NCBI RefSeq assembly: GCF_026151205.1
Contig: NC_087073.1
Coordinates: 17,379,837 to 17,443,836, forward strand
DNA: 64,000 nucleotides
Source: Bolinopsis microptera
Taxonomy: Eukaryota; Ctenophora; Tentaculata; Lobata; Bolinopsidae
Direction of reading: 5' to 3'
Shown: positions 46,438 through 56,441 of the stretch, in pieces
Position numbering within the stretch: the first letter of the stretch is position 1
Layout: each line of letters begins with the position of its first letter
Translations under genes and position numbers: made by a program
The notes under the pieces: model-generated
What the model was told of the DNA's origin: nothing
The model's database searches: none
Seen by the model: only the letters and a program-made list of their open reading frames with translations

Positions 46438-47188
46438 TTTTTTTTTTTTTTTTTGAGAGGCTGGGCCATGATAGCCCACGAGAGGATAGCATTGAGATGC
46501 TCTGCCTACCTCTGGGGTGTGGCAACCTTGGGGAAGGTTGCCGGTGAGATCAGAGTGATTGATGGAGGGTGGTGTAGGATGTTATATGAGTCAAAATGAT
46601 ACGCTTAAATGCCGGCTGGGTTTGGAAGAGTAACGAGACGAGACAGCACATGAGATAATACTTTAAGTCACCCCGGTCTGATCCAGCTTTTCCGGCACAA
46701 TTAAGCGTTTGGTGCGGTTTGTGAAATTGACAATTGTGGTGATGTGTTGGTTGTCGAATATGTCATTGACAGAGAGGTAGTAGTCCTGGAAATATTGACC
46801 TCTAATTTGGGCAATAGCCGGACACTGTCCAAGGAAGTGTGAGACAGTTTCCTCTCCGTCCCCGCACATAGGACAAGCACTGGTGTTTGATTTGCAAATG
46901 GTGTGAAGGTGTTTATTTAGGCCGCAGTGACCCGTGATGAGGTGAACTGCAGTTCTGTAATCTTGTCTGTTGTTGCTGAGTGTAGTGTTGAGGTTTTTGA
47001 TGATTTTGGCATGCTTGTGGCCGAGTGTCAGTTTGGTGTGTCTGGGACCGTCAGTTGACCAAGTTTCCTGATTCAGTCTGTTGACTTTGTTGTCGATTTG
47101 ACGCTTGATGTAGGATTGTGGAATTGGACACCTCAAAGTGGATTCGCTGATAGTGCCAAGCTTGGCCAGCTCATCTGCTTTTTCGTTC
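46438..47188 (-). mobile_element. 5'-truncated LINE with RNase H C-terminus (Jockey/I-type)
   Basis: Flanked by a perfect 16-bp duplication, CCCACTAAAGCATTCT (46422-46437 and 47189-47204). X1 keeps the empty site at 685-700. The minus-strand frame from 47187 to 46663 starts within an RNase H motif (GNEKADELAKLG) and ends with a zinc-finger-like CPMCGDGEETVSHFLGQCP. A ~210-bp 3' UTR and a poly-A tail (T run 46438-46454 on the plus strand) follow. An RNase H domain after RT is a mark of I/Jockey-group LINEs. The ORF annotated upstream of 47188 is target sequence, not element. Confidence 0.9.
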
Positions 47189-47982
47189 CCCACTAAAGCA
47201 TTCTGTGGATTACTGAAAGCAGTGAAACTTGTAGCTTGTTCTAAATTACTTTTGCGGAAAAAGTGCCTTTTTCCCAACTGAAAACAAATGCCAACAATAA
47301 TGACCCAGACCACATCTATCAGATATTGGGAAATTGGTGAAATGGGTTGGCCTGAAAGATGGCATAGTCCTATTCTTCGAATGCAGGAGGTCAATTGTGG
47401 TCGCCACTTCTTTTGGACTAAACCATGTGTACATGTGTGCCGTAGGTAGGTCAAGACATTTCTTTGCTGGAGTCAAATAACCAGTGGCCTGAACTAAGTA
47501 AAAAGTTCCATTGGCCTGAACTGGATAAATGGTTTCATTGTAGAGAATATTTATTTTTATCAAATCTTTAAAAACAACATCGTCCTGTCTTGCAGACTTG
47601 GTATTATGCAATTTAGGGTTAGAGTTCGAATTAGAATCAAATTGACACAGCAACACAATAAGAATAAAGCATAATTTTAAGAAACTTCAATCTGCTGTGC
47701 TCGATATTCAAATCAGTCAAAAACATATAATCAATGATAGAGTAGTTCAAACAGTATATATATATAATAAATAATATGTAATATCACAATGAGCCTATAT
47801 AAAAGTAAAAATCTGAGTAAAAACCCCTTCAAAACTGAAGAAAATTCATAAAAACCTTTATAGTAAAAGTAGCCAAATGACAATCAATGCACTGGCTCTA
47901 AATCTATATCTAAATCTGCTATTTTAATTGCACTACCACTTTTTGTTTTCACCCCTCTTTCAGTTAAAAACTGTTCATAAAT

Positions 47983-48061
47983 TACTTGGCGGCGCTCAGC
48001 CTGTCATTGCATCTAATCTCTATTATGATTATGAACATAAATATAATAGCCTGGGGTCCCC
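47983..48061 (+). mobile_element. TTAC-family MITE fragment in X2
   Basis: TTACTTGGCGGCGCTCAGCC to AATAGCCTGGGGTCCCC. The right terminus is missing. Same insertion as the copy at 3419, so it predates the X1/X2 duplication. Confidence 0.7.
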
Positions 48062-48065
48062 GAGT

Positions 48066-48408
48066 CAATTAAATCTATCACAGCTATTCTAGCTTCGCAA
48101 ACATTTTTTGCCGGCGCACAGGATTTTCAGACGTCGACAGTCTTGAAACAAATTTTTGACAATTATTGCCCGTTACACGAGCTTTTCTTTTTATCTGTAA
48201 TCTGCATGAGAGAAGCAACTGTGCCGCCTTCGGCGGTCGCGCGTTACTGCAAGCGAGAGGGCTCTGGTTAGAGCAATAGTTAGAGCAACACAATAACTTA
48301 GCTTGACGGATGATACTCATTTAAATTTATTCGAAGTATCTATAGTGCGCGCCGCTTTCTTATCAAAATATTATGACCCGAGGCAAGTGCTACAAAGTAG
48401 CGTGTGCG
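48066..48408 (+). repeat. Copy of segment 33035-33370
   Basis: Direct repeat with a few indels, ending at GTAGCGTGTGCG, where a MITE follows. Confidence 0.8.
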
Positions 48409-48485
48409 TTACCTGGGGACCTCAGGCTATTATGTTCATAAACATAGAGATTCGGCGGAATGACAGGCTGAGCGCGGCCCAGTAA
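48409..48485 (-). mobile_element. Short-form TTAC...GTAA MITE
   Basis: 77 bp, TTACCTGGGGACCTCAGGC to GGCTGAGCGCGGCCCAGTAA. No clean target duplication; a partial second end (GCTGAGCGCCGCCGAGTAA) follows directly, suggesting tandem or nested insertion. Confidence 0.8.
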
Positions 48486-48599
48486 GCTGAGCGCCGCCGA
48501 GTAACTCCATAGTTTGTAGTATAGTATTAAACATAGCTATTTTCTCAAAATTACACTAGTGTCATTTACATGGAAACCCCCTTTTCCTTCCGAGCGTGC

Positions 48600-49045
48600 T
48601 AAATCACTCTACAGTCGATCTTCGAGATTGTTCTAAAAGGGCCCCCGATGGTTGTAACCAACTTCAATCGATGTATTTTCGGACGCTGATTCCGAATCAC
48701 CCCCCATGACATAGGGTTAAAATGCTTTCCTGACGAGATATTGGCGAAAAACTTGCTGTATCGATCACGTGATATGACCGTATAAGGAAGTTAGTCTAAT
48801 TTCTCGTTAAGGTTAGGGTTTTAGCATATGTTTTTGTTAAGGATTGGGTTAGGGTTAGGGTTATGATTTACCTGGGGACCTCAGGCTATCATGTTCATTA
48901 ACATAGAGATTCGGCGGAATGACAGGCTGAGCGCGGCCCAGTAAGGTTATGATCAGATTAGAGGGTTAGGGTTTCGAAAAGTTGTTCAGAACCAGCTAGA
49001 GAACGGGTTAAAAAGTTACGTGACAGTCGAGTGTAGAGTGATTAA
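48600..49045 (-). mobile_element. TIR element with CCCTAA motifs, inverted copy, split by a MITE
   Basis: Ends TAAATCACTCTACAGTCGA and, reversed, TTAATCACTCTACACTCGAC. Related to 18152-18466 and 19781-20097. A 77-bp MITE (48868-48944) sits in its TTAGGG-like tract. Confidence 0.6.
48868..48944 (-). mobile_element. Short-form TTAC...GTAA MITE inside a TTAGGG-like tract
   Basis: 77 bp, flanked by GGTTATGAT (48859-48867 and 48945-48953), a 9-bp match consistent with the 8-bp duplication seen at other copies plus one chance base. Confidence 0.85.
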
Positions 49046-49562
49046 TCATCATCCTTTTCTTTCCCCCCCCCCCCTCTGCACCCTCGGTTGATTAAGTATT
49101 ATGTAAACTTTCCGAATGATGATTAAATTAATTAACTGTTAACGGGTAACGTACGTGATAACTGGTGCTCTTAAAATATTTGTTTCAAATATTAGTCAAA
49201 TTAACTCGGCGCGCGTTTTGTTTTTTGTTAGGTTTTAAACCTACAAATGATTAATCACTCTATACTTGACTGTGATCACGTAACTTTTTCAACTTGTTCT
49301 CTTACTGGCCCTGAACGACTATTCGAAACCCTAACCCTTTTATAATCTGACCTCAAACCTAACCCTATACCCAATCCCTTAATAACAAAAGCATATAAAT
49401 ATAATGCTGAAACCCTAACGTAACCCTGCCTAACGTCAACGAGAAATTATAGTTATACAAACTTTCTTATATGGTTATTATATGGTTATATATCACGTGA
49501 TCAATTAAAAAGTTTTTCGCCGATATCTTGCAAGGGGAGCTTTTTAACCCTATGTTAAAATA

Positions 49563-50183
49563 TTGCTCTATCCAGATCCCTTGCGCTTGCAGTAGCGCGC
49601 GCCCGCCTCACGGCGGTAAAAAAGGCTCTAGCCACCAACCCACCCAAAGATTTTGGCACCACTTATATGGGGTGCCAAAATTTCCCGCGCTTTTGTCCTC
49701 ATATGCAACGTGTGTAGCCTTTCAGACATTGATTGCGTAAACGAGGTGTCGTACGTCACCTAAAGATCGGGTGACAGGGGGCTGACCATGCCCAAACCTA
49801 ATTGATCATTGATTGGGTCTGAGGTCACGTAATTATGAGACTATGAGGTCACGTGACTATGACGTCACCAGACCTTGTCTTCCGTTTCCCGCTCATTGGA
49901 CCAGGTGAGCTTGCATGCTTGTGAATGTAGGTGTAAGTACAGCTGTACTTTAGTTTATACCTAATTAACCCCTATACACTGTCACTATGCACTATAGAAA
50001 CCTGAAAAGTGGTTACTGCATACTGGAGGGAGAAGTGCCAAGACTACCTGCGCTACATAGACGCTGTTGTCAGCACTGCACGCGCGCGAAAGAACCTTCC
50101 CATCGGGGTTCGTGGATAGGTGCTTTTCTTGACTTGTGAAACAAGCGCGCCCGAAGTGGCGCGAAAGCACATGGTTAGGTGAA
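49563..50183 (+). mobile_element. TTGCTCTA-family element with 8-bp target duplication
   Basis: 621 bp, TTGCTCTATCCAGATCCC to CATGGTTAGGTGAA, flanked by TTAAAATA on both sides (49555-49562 and 50184-50191). Copy A has the empty site (ATGTTAAAATACATTG, near 37469). Inverted relative at 32173-32817; the end motif GGCTCTGGTTAGAGCAA also occurs near 37709 and 48260. The two ends show almost no inverted repeat. The 99-codon ORF inside has no recognisable domain. Confidence 0.8.
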
Positions 50184-50859
50184 TTAAAATACATCGATTC
50201 AAATTGGTTTTTGTAGCGCAATGCACTATATTGGGCCGCGCCGCGCATCTTCTCGCAGATCGGCGAGATGCGAAGGATTGACATCGTGAATCAAAATTTC
50301 AGTTTCAAGTTCAACTGTCGCGTCGGGCGCTATACAAAAATCAAGTGTAGAGTGCTCAGGAAACCTTACTGGCTGGGGTCTATTTCCGAAAGTAAAATAG
50401 ATATAGAGACTAGTTCGCTTCCGGTTTTTTCAAAATGTTCGTCTCGTAAATTTAAAGTTTGCTCCCCTGTCAGCACAATTTGGGAAAACGTAGATTTTGA
50501 CTTTTGAGTTATCCAGAAAAGTCTTATTTTGGGCCAAATAAAAGTGGGTATGTAAGTAATACAAGTATTTTAATTCAGTGTATTTTGTACGCTGATTCCG
50601 AATCACACCCTATGAGTATGTGCTATGAGTATGACGCATGCAGTGTAAAATACTTCCCAGGAGAGTTATGAGCAAAAACTATTTTGTCACGTGACAGGCT
50701 AGTAAAACTAAAACTTTGGTTGGAGCGAGTTACTAATACTGTGAAAGATAACAAATCGTAGGTACAAATATAACGCAACTTTCCAGCGATCTGTCCACTG
50801 CTTCGTAATGACTTAACGAGGGGCACCGGGCAGGGTCGGTTAAATCACTTCAACCAGGG

Positions 50860-51763
50860 ATGTATGGCAGCCTATCTTCGTACGACAGAAAATAAAAGGC
50901 TTCCAGATCACAGATCGGTACAGCAAAATAACTAAAATGGTTACTGACGCTATCCGGCTGTCAAGGTCACTGATGCCGACTTTGCTGACGACCTTGCTCT
51001 TATGACAGATAGTGTTGCGGAGGCACAAGATTTCCTCAGGAGTCTGGAACTGGCCGCCAACTTCGGAGAAGGACTTCGAAGTGAGGAAAACTAAGGCATG
51101 GGGAGCGTGTCACCAGATGAAGCTTGTACGGAAGTCGGATACGCGTAGAGATCTCAAGATACGACTGTTCCTGGCTACAGTTGAGTCCATCCTACTGTAT
51201 GGCTCTGAAACATGGACTTTCAGCCAGACCCTCGTAAAACGTATTGATGGATTTTATACGAGAATGCTGAGGATGGCACTTAACTGGAAAGAGCGGCAGA
51301 CTAACGCCAAGGTATATGGACACCTCATCAGAGCATCTGATAAGATAGCTGAACGGAGGATGAGACTTGCAGGTCATCTAGCCAGACATGAAGAACTTCT
51401 GAGTCATCAACTTCTCTTCTGGGAACCCCTTCAAGGACATCGTCGTATGGGATCGAAGACCACACCTCACATATATTGACATGTGGCTTGACGACAGCAA
51501 GGAGATTAACAAACTCATGCTGGATAGACAGATTTGGAAAAAAACTATCTCTGTTCGGACGTTGAAGCCGCCCTAAGTCGAAGAGTAAGTCGAGTTACTT
51601 TTTTGTTTGTTTTTGATACAGTTCTTTTGGAATCACTTTTTAAAATACCTAAAAGTAAAACGTAGTGTAAAACGTTCAATTTCTCCTCAAGTATAAGTAG
51701 AAATTCTGAAATTGTCAACAATCAGAAAATATGTTTGAGTACTCCAACAGCTACTTCTTTTCT
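50860..51763 (+). mobile_element. Second LINE family fragment, copy B
   Basis: Same as 38520-39593, with a 7-bp deletion before FADD and a ~120-bp deletion near 51060 (between the palm and thumb parts). The residual frame reads WGACHQMKLVRKSD, LYGSETWTFSQTL and RRMRLAGHLARHEE. Confidence 0.75.
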
Positions 51764-51776
51764 GGAACTTCAGCTC
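51764..51776 (-). pseudogene. CCP exon stub (copy B)
   Basis: GGAACTTCAGCTC plus upstream intron homology, the same truncation point as in copy A, so the loss predates the duplication. Confidence 0.6.
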
Positions 51777-51886
51777 CTGAAATAGGTTGATCACTGACGA
51801 TGAAAGTCTTGACATCAATACTTGTCAAATTTACTCAAATCTCTACGCAAATTTGGCCTTCATGTTTTTTATCTTAAAGGGGTTAC

Positions 51887-52339
51887 CTATGTAATATGAG
51901 TCAGATGCTGTATGGGTAATTGGTAAATAGATTGTGTTTGCTTCTCGTCCGTAATATGTAGCCCATGTGGTACTATATTCTGGATTGTCGCATATCTCCG
52001 AGGACGCAGCCACTTCTAAAACCATTTTCCCATTGCAGTATACTTTTATTGTTTTGCCTCGCTTACTGATCATCCAGGTCCTTTGTTGGTCTGCAGGTAA
52101 ACTTACTGGGAAACTGGTGTAGTAACGCATACACTCCCCTATCAGGTACTTAACCGAGTAGGTGGATACAAACCAGATATAGAATGATCCAGCCTGGTAT
52201 AGGTCTGTATCATAAAACCATATCTTAATGTTTTGTCTATTTCCTACAAAACTAATCGAAGTTGTCATATGCAGATACGAAGTCTCCAAGTTAGCATCGA
52301 GGAATCTTTCTCGTATCACGGGATTCCAGGTATCATGCT
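51887..52339 (-). CDS. Receptor-like gene copy B: last ~151-aa module exon
   Basis: 151 codons, phase 1-1. Differs from its copy A counterpart (39717-40169) by only a few residues (SFVGNRQ for SFLGNRQ; LIGECMRYY for LLGECMRYY). It is the last complete exon recognisable on the 3' side. The following CCP exon is only a stub, so the gene's true terminus (membrane anchor or stop exon) is not visible. Reading through the donor gives NPFKIKNMKAKFA and a stop. Confidence 0.75.
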
Positions 52340-52641
52340 CTGAAATATAGATTATTAATAAGAAGTGAACTTTCAGATATCTCACAAAAAGTTAGACTTT
52401 AAATTCTTATCTTGGATGTAAAATGTAAGAGAGTCAGCAATCATTCATTCAATTTTATTTTTGAACGAGCAGTTCATTTGTAATGAAATTAAATCTGGTA
52501 GTGTAAATAGTCCAATAAGAAGCCCAATATTTTCTTAATAAGACTGGAATTATATATTTCATACGAACCAGTAAATGTCTTATTTTGTACAGAATTCAAT
52601 AATCTAATTTTATACAAGCAGAATTTCAGTAATCAACTCAC

Positions 52642-52965
52642 CGATTCCCTGGCACTGAAGAAATACATCTTTACTGTGATCACAGTTGTGAGACCATGAA
52701 TAAGAGCATGAACTCCATTCACCACTGTTACAAAATACATCATCCATAGCAATGGTGCGATCATCTTGCATTTTCCATTTGTCAGTAGAAGTCCAACTAA
52801 TTTGACCACTGTACCCCATCCTACGACAAATAGCATTGGCAGAGTTGTTGCTGAAATCATCATTACAAACTGTTCCCTCATTGACTATCAGTAATCCTCG
52901 TACTCCCACACCAACGTCTCTACCTTTCCAATCTATCAGACTAAAATCTGCATCAGGTGTCGTTA
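52642..52965 (-). CDS. Receptor-like gene copy B: second SRCR exon
   Basis: Encodes DADFSLIDWKGRDVGVGVRG through NCDHSKDVFLQCQG with all six cysteines. Near-identical to 40473-40796. Donor ATCG|GTGAGT. As in copy A, the upstream TTGCAG acceptor position reads GGCAA, so the 5' limit (CTTTCAG|TA, or an acceptor about 60-70 bp further upstream) is uncertain. Starting at CTTTCAG would lose the first beta strand (FVTLSV). Confidence 0.8.
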
Positions 52966-53207
52966 CTGAAAGTGTTACAAATCTTGTTACATAATACTTC
53001 AATTTTGCCATTACGGCTACCAGATCGATACAGCAATATAACAAATATACTTGATTGGTATAACTCTTCCTACTTATAGCCATCTCCGTACAACATACAA
53101 ATTTTCAATTGTGTATCACTATAATTCTTCAGAAATATTTGTAAAAACGTCTTCTTGTGGGAGTACCTATAACTGTTTATCCATACTAACAGTTTACTTC
53201 TACTTAC

Positions 53208-53399
53208 ATGAACACTTAGGCTCAGTCACAAAATAGAACTGCGTATATTGATGACATGTGATTTCACTGTCCCCAAATTGATGGTATCCATCCTCACATC
53301 GGAGAATAACCTTTGTTCCATTGAGTACTGGAAAGTCACTGCTTGCCACAATGTTGCTCCACTTAGCATCTAGTCCAGTGCATTTTGGAACATCAGTTC
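53208..53399 (-). CDS. Receptor-like gene copy B: CCP/Sushi exon
   Basis: 64 codons, with a single residue difference noticed from copy A (GDSEITC for GDTEITC). Four cysteines retained. It separates the two SRCR/~151-aa pairs. Confidence 0.8.
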
Positions 53400-53492
53400 C
53401 TGAACAATTTTTGATCAGTGAAAGTCTTGACATCAATAATTTTCATATATTTACTCGAATCTCTATATAAATTTGACCTTTATGTTTTTTAC

Positions 53493-53948
53493 CTATGTAA
53501 TATAATTCTGAAGCTGTGTGGGTAATTGGGAAAAAGATTGCGTTTGCTTCTCGTCCGTAATATGTAGCCCATGTGGTACTATATTCTGGATTGTCGCATA
53601 TCTCCGAGGACGCAGCCACTTCCAAAACTATTTTTCCATTGCAGTATACTTTTGTGGTTTTGCCACGCTTACTGATCATCCAGGTCCTTTGTTGGTCTGC
53701 AGGCAAACTTACTGGGAAACTGGTGTAGTAACGCATACACTCCCCTAGCAGGTACTTAACCGAGTAGGTGGATACAAACCAGATATAGAATGATCCGGCC
53801 TGGTATAGGTCTGTATCATAAAACCATATCTTAATGTTTTTTCTATTTCCCACAGAACTACTAGAATTAGTTTTCATATGCAGATACAAAGTCTCCAAGT
53901 TAGCACTGAGGAATGTTTCTCGTATCACGGGATTCCAGGTATCATACT
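53493..53948 (-). CDS. Receptor-like gene copy B: first ~151-aa module exon
   Basis: 152 codons, phase 1-1. Closest to 41322-41777 but with some residues shared with the other module copy (QQRTWMISK, NPEYSTTW), suggesting gene conversion between modules. C-terminal landmark altered to TASELYYIG. Confidence 0.75.
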
Positions 53949-54180
53949 CTGAAATATAGATTATTAATAACTTTCAAAGCACTCACAGAAAGTAATACCT
54001 TATCTTGGATGTAAAATGTAAGAGAGTCTGTAATCATTCATTTAATTTTATCTTTGAACGAGCAGTTCCTTTGTAATAAAATAAAATTCTATTCGATATT
54101 GTAAATACTTCAACAAAAAGCTCAATGCTTATTTTTCTTTGTAGCGACCTAAATTATTGAAAGGAAAGGATAATCAATAA

Positions 54181-54231
54181 AGTTTCAAATTGTATATATA
54201 TATACAATTTGAAACTATATATATATACTTA
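54181..54231. repeat. Intronic AT palindrome
   Basis: Counterpart of 41876-41935 with a shorter TA core. Confidence 0.85.
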
Positions 54232-54348
54232 AATATTATAAGCATATATAGATGAACCGTGCCAGATATTTTATTCGATAAATTTCTTATTCCTACAGAA
54301 TCCACTAATCTAATTTTCAAAATAGCAAAATTTCAGTAATCAACTCAC

Positions 54349-54711
54349 CAACCCCCTCGCATTGAAGAAATACATCTTTACTGTGATCACAGTTGTGAGT
54401 CCATGAATACGAACATGAACTCCATCCAGCAGTGTTACAAGAAACATCATCCATAGTAATGGGTCGGTCACCTTGCATTTTCCATCTATTAGCTGAAGTC
54501 CAACTAATTTGACCACTGTACCCCATCCTACGACAAATAGAATTGGCAGAGTTGTTACTGAAATCGTCGTTACAAACTGTTCCCTCATTGACTATCAGTA
54601 ATCCTCGTACTCCCACACCAACGTCTCTACCTTTCCAATCTATCAGACTAAAATCTGCATCAGGTGTCGTTATTGAAAGTGTTACAAATCCTGTTACATA
54701 ATACTTCAAGT
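54349..54711 (-). CDS. Receptor-like gene copy B: first SRCR exon (uninterrupted)
   Basis: 121 codons, phase 1-1, acceptor AGTTGCAG, donor GTTG|GTGAGT. Full SRCR domain including the first strand (VTGFVTLSITTPDADFSL), VCNDDF, ICRRMGY, VSCNTAGWSSCSYSW and NCDHSKDVFLQCEG. This is the intact counterpart of the retroelement-split exon at 42047-44172. It connects the Ig region to the SRCR/module/CCP region. Confidence 0.85.
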
Positions 54712-55151
54712 CTGCAACTGATAACGTTACAATTAATTAATGTTACTCTCGCTGCTGGAAACTTAATTCGATTTTTCGTCACAATCGATTAATAAACATG
54801 ATAAATGATTAAATATTAAGTTTGATGTTTGATAACCCCTCCACTTGTACAATGCACTTTAATACGCTGTGCCATTTTCTAAAGCAAATCACCGGACAAA
54901 ACATCACTAAACAACAAATCACTGGACTAAAAACCACCGGAAAATAAATTGCTGGACAACACATCACAGTGGTACTATGATCTCAGACCATGCATTTTGT
55001 GCATTCATAGAGCATCTTCATCCGTTCATTACGCTGATTCCGGGAAGCATTCTTAGGCGAGCATTAGGGGCTCAATTATGGGCTGTCATTCATAAACTGT
55101 CTCCTCATATTCAATTTCTTATCTCTAAAATGTAAAATTGGTATAACTCAC

Positions 55152-55442
55152 CGTATACATAAAGGTGGACTTCAAAATCCTCCTTGTCTGATTCAGTGTT
55201 TTGGAGTGAGGACACAGTGCAAGTGTACGTTTTATTAGAAGTGACAGCTGCTGATTTTACAGTCAGAGTTCCTGTTTGACTGTTGGAGACAGAATCATAG
55301 GATCCTGAACTTGGCACGTATTTGTCGTCACCATCATCAAATCCAGTCCATTCAATGGACATTTCCTTGGTTATTCCCTTTATTTTGCAAGCGAGTGATG
55401 TTTCTGTGTTAATGAGTACTCCCTTGCTTGATACCTCTGTGG
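55152..55442 (-). CDS. Receptor-like gene copy B: divergent Ig exon, SRCR-proximal
   Basis: 97 codons, phase 1-1, strong acceptor TTCCTCCCTGCTCAG, donor TACG|GTGAGT. Reads TSLACKIKGITKEMSIEWTG (Cys...Trp), GTLTVKSAAVTSNKTYTCTV (Y.C) and FEVHLYVYG, a canonical Ig fold outline. It is clearly distinct in sequence from the 20-unit array but shares the ...VYG exon end. Copy A has lost it. Confidence 0.85.
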
Positions 55443-55546
55443 CTGAGCAGGGAGGAATATCAGATTTATGTGGATTGTAAGTAAATGTAAATGTCATGTA
55501 TCGTAGTTCTTAATTGGTATTTATAATGGTCAGACTAAAAACTCAC

Positions 55547-55819
55547 CATAGACGTTGAGTGACACAAGCGTCTCAGAGGGTTTCGACAATGGGTTCCGTC
55601 CAGATGAAACCACACAAGTGTACTCCGTATCCTCTTGTGGGCTGATAACTGTCAGGGTGGAGATCTGAGTATTACCGATAAGTTCCCCTTCAGTTGATCC
55701 GTCTACTGTTTGGTTTCCTTTGGTCCAACTCACTGTAGCTTTTGCTTCTAATCCCGTGACTTTACAGGAGAGAACTGTTTCTTTACCGTTATAAGCATCT
55801 TTGTGTGTCGGTGTTACAT
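55547..55819 (-). CDS. Receptor-like gene copy B: second divergent Ig exon
   Basis: 91 codons, phase 1-1, acceptor GATTTGTAG, donor TATG|GTGAGT. Reads KETVLSCKVTGLEAKATVSW, then STLTVISPQEDTEYTCVVSS and LVSLNVYG. Intermediate between 55152-55442 and the array units. Its counterpart in copy A (44714-44993) is frameshifted. Confidence 0.85.
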
Positions 55820-56041
55820 CTACAAATCAATGCAAATTAGAATTCGTTTACATCGAAACATGGCTCTGGCTACTAAAAATAGTATAATTTTAAAGATTTG
55901 AATCCTTCGATCCCTCTTCTATTAACTGTTAAAAAAGTAAGTTATCGTAAAGCATTTTGAAGTTTGGTAGTAAGATATAAATTCGTACTGATCTTAGAAA
56001 AACTTTAGTGCAAGATTATTGTAAACATTTAAAGAACATAC

Positions 56042-56332
56042 CATAAACGTTAAGATTGACGGTTGTATCCGAGTGGCTCGAAGCAGGTAAAGAACCGGAA
56101 GTCACTCTGCAAGTGTAGGCAGTATCTTCATTCACAAGAGTCCCGTCTACAGCAAGAGTTGATGTTTGTGTCCCTCCAGAATGGCTTCCTTGGACAGGGG
56201 TGAACTTTTCAGCTGGAACTGGTCCTGTACTAGTTCGCCAGGTCACTGTTGCAGTTTCTGCCAATCCAGTGATAACACAGGATATTGTTGAATCAGAGCC
56301 TTTCTTCGCTTCTTTGTTTACTGATTCAACGT
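56042..56332 (-). CDS. Ig array unit 1 (most 3', most divergent)
   Basis: 97 codons. Private changes: EAKKGSDSTISC where the others have EVKKGSDTTISC, GLAETATV and SLPASSHSD. Cys (ISC), Trp (TVTW) and Y.C (AYTC) are kept. The acceptor reads TATCTCAG. Being the boundary unit it probably escapes most exchange. Confidence 0.85.
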
Positions 56333-56441
56333 CTGAGATAAGTTATCGTAAAGAATTTTGAAGTTTGACTGTAAGTATAAATTCAATCTCAAATTATCAA
56401 AACTGTAGTGCAAGAATATTGTAAACATTTAAAGAACATAC

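Larger units (their letters stand above)
46021..48061. repeat. Duplicated block X2 (partner X1 at 290-3502)
   Basis: Same orientation as X1. Contains one LINE insertion of its own (46438-47188) and lacks the three X1-specific tracts. Ends in a TTAC-family MITE fragment. Confidence 0.8.
49319..55970. repeat. Segmental duplication, copy B
   Basis: Partner of 37053-45150. All receptor-gene exons are intact in this copy, and it continues into the Ig array. Confidence 0.9.

Noticed and set aside
46663-47454. A single 263-codon protein
   Set aside because: The part above 47188 lies in the target sequence outside the 16-bp duplication; only 46663-47187 belongs to the LINE.
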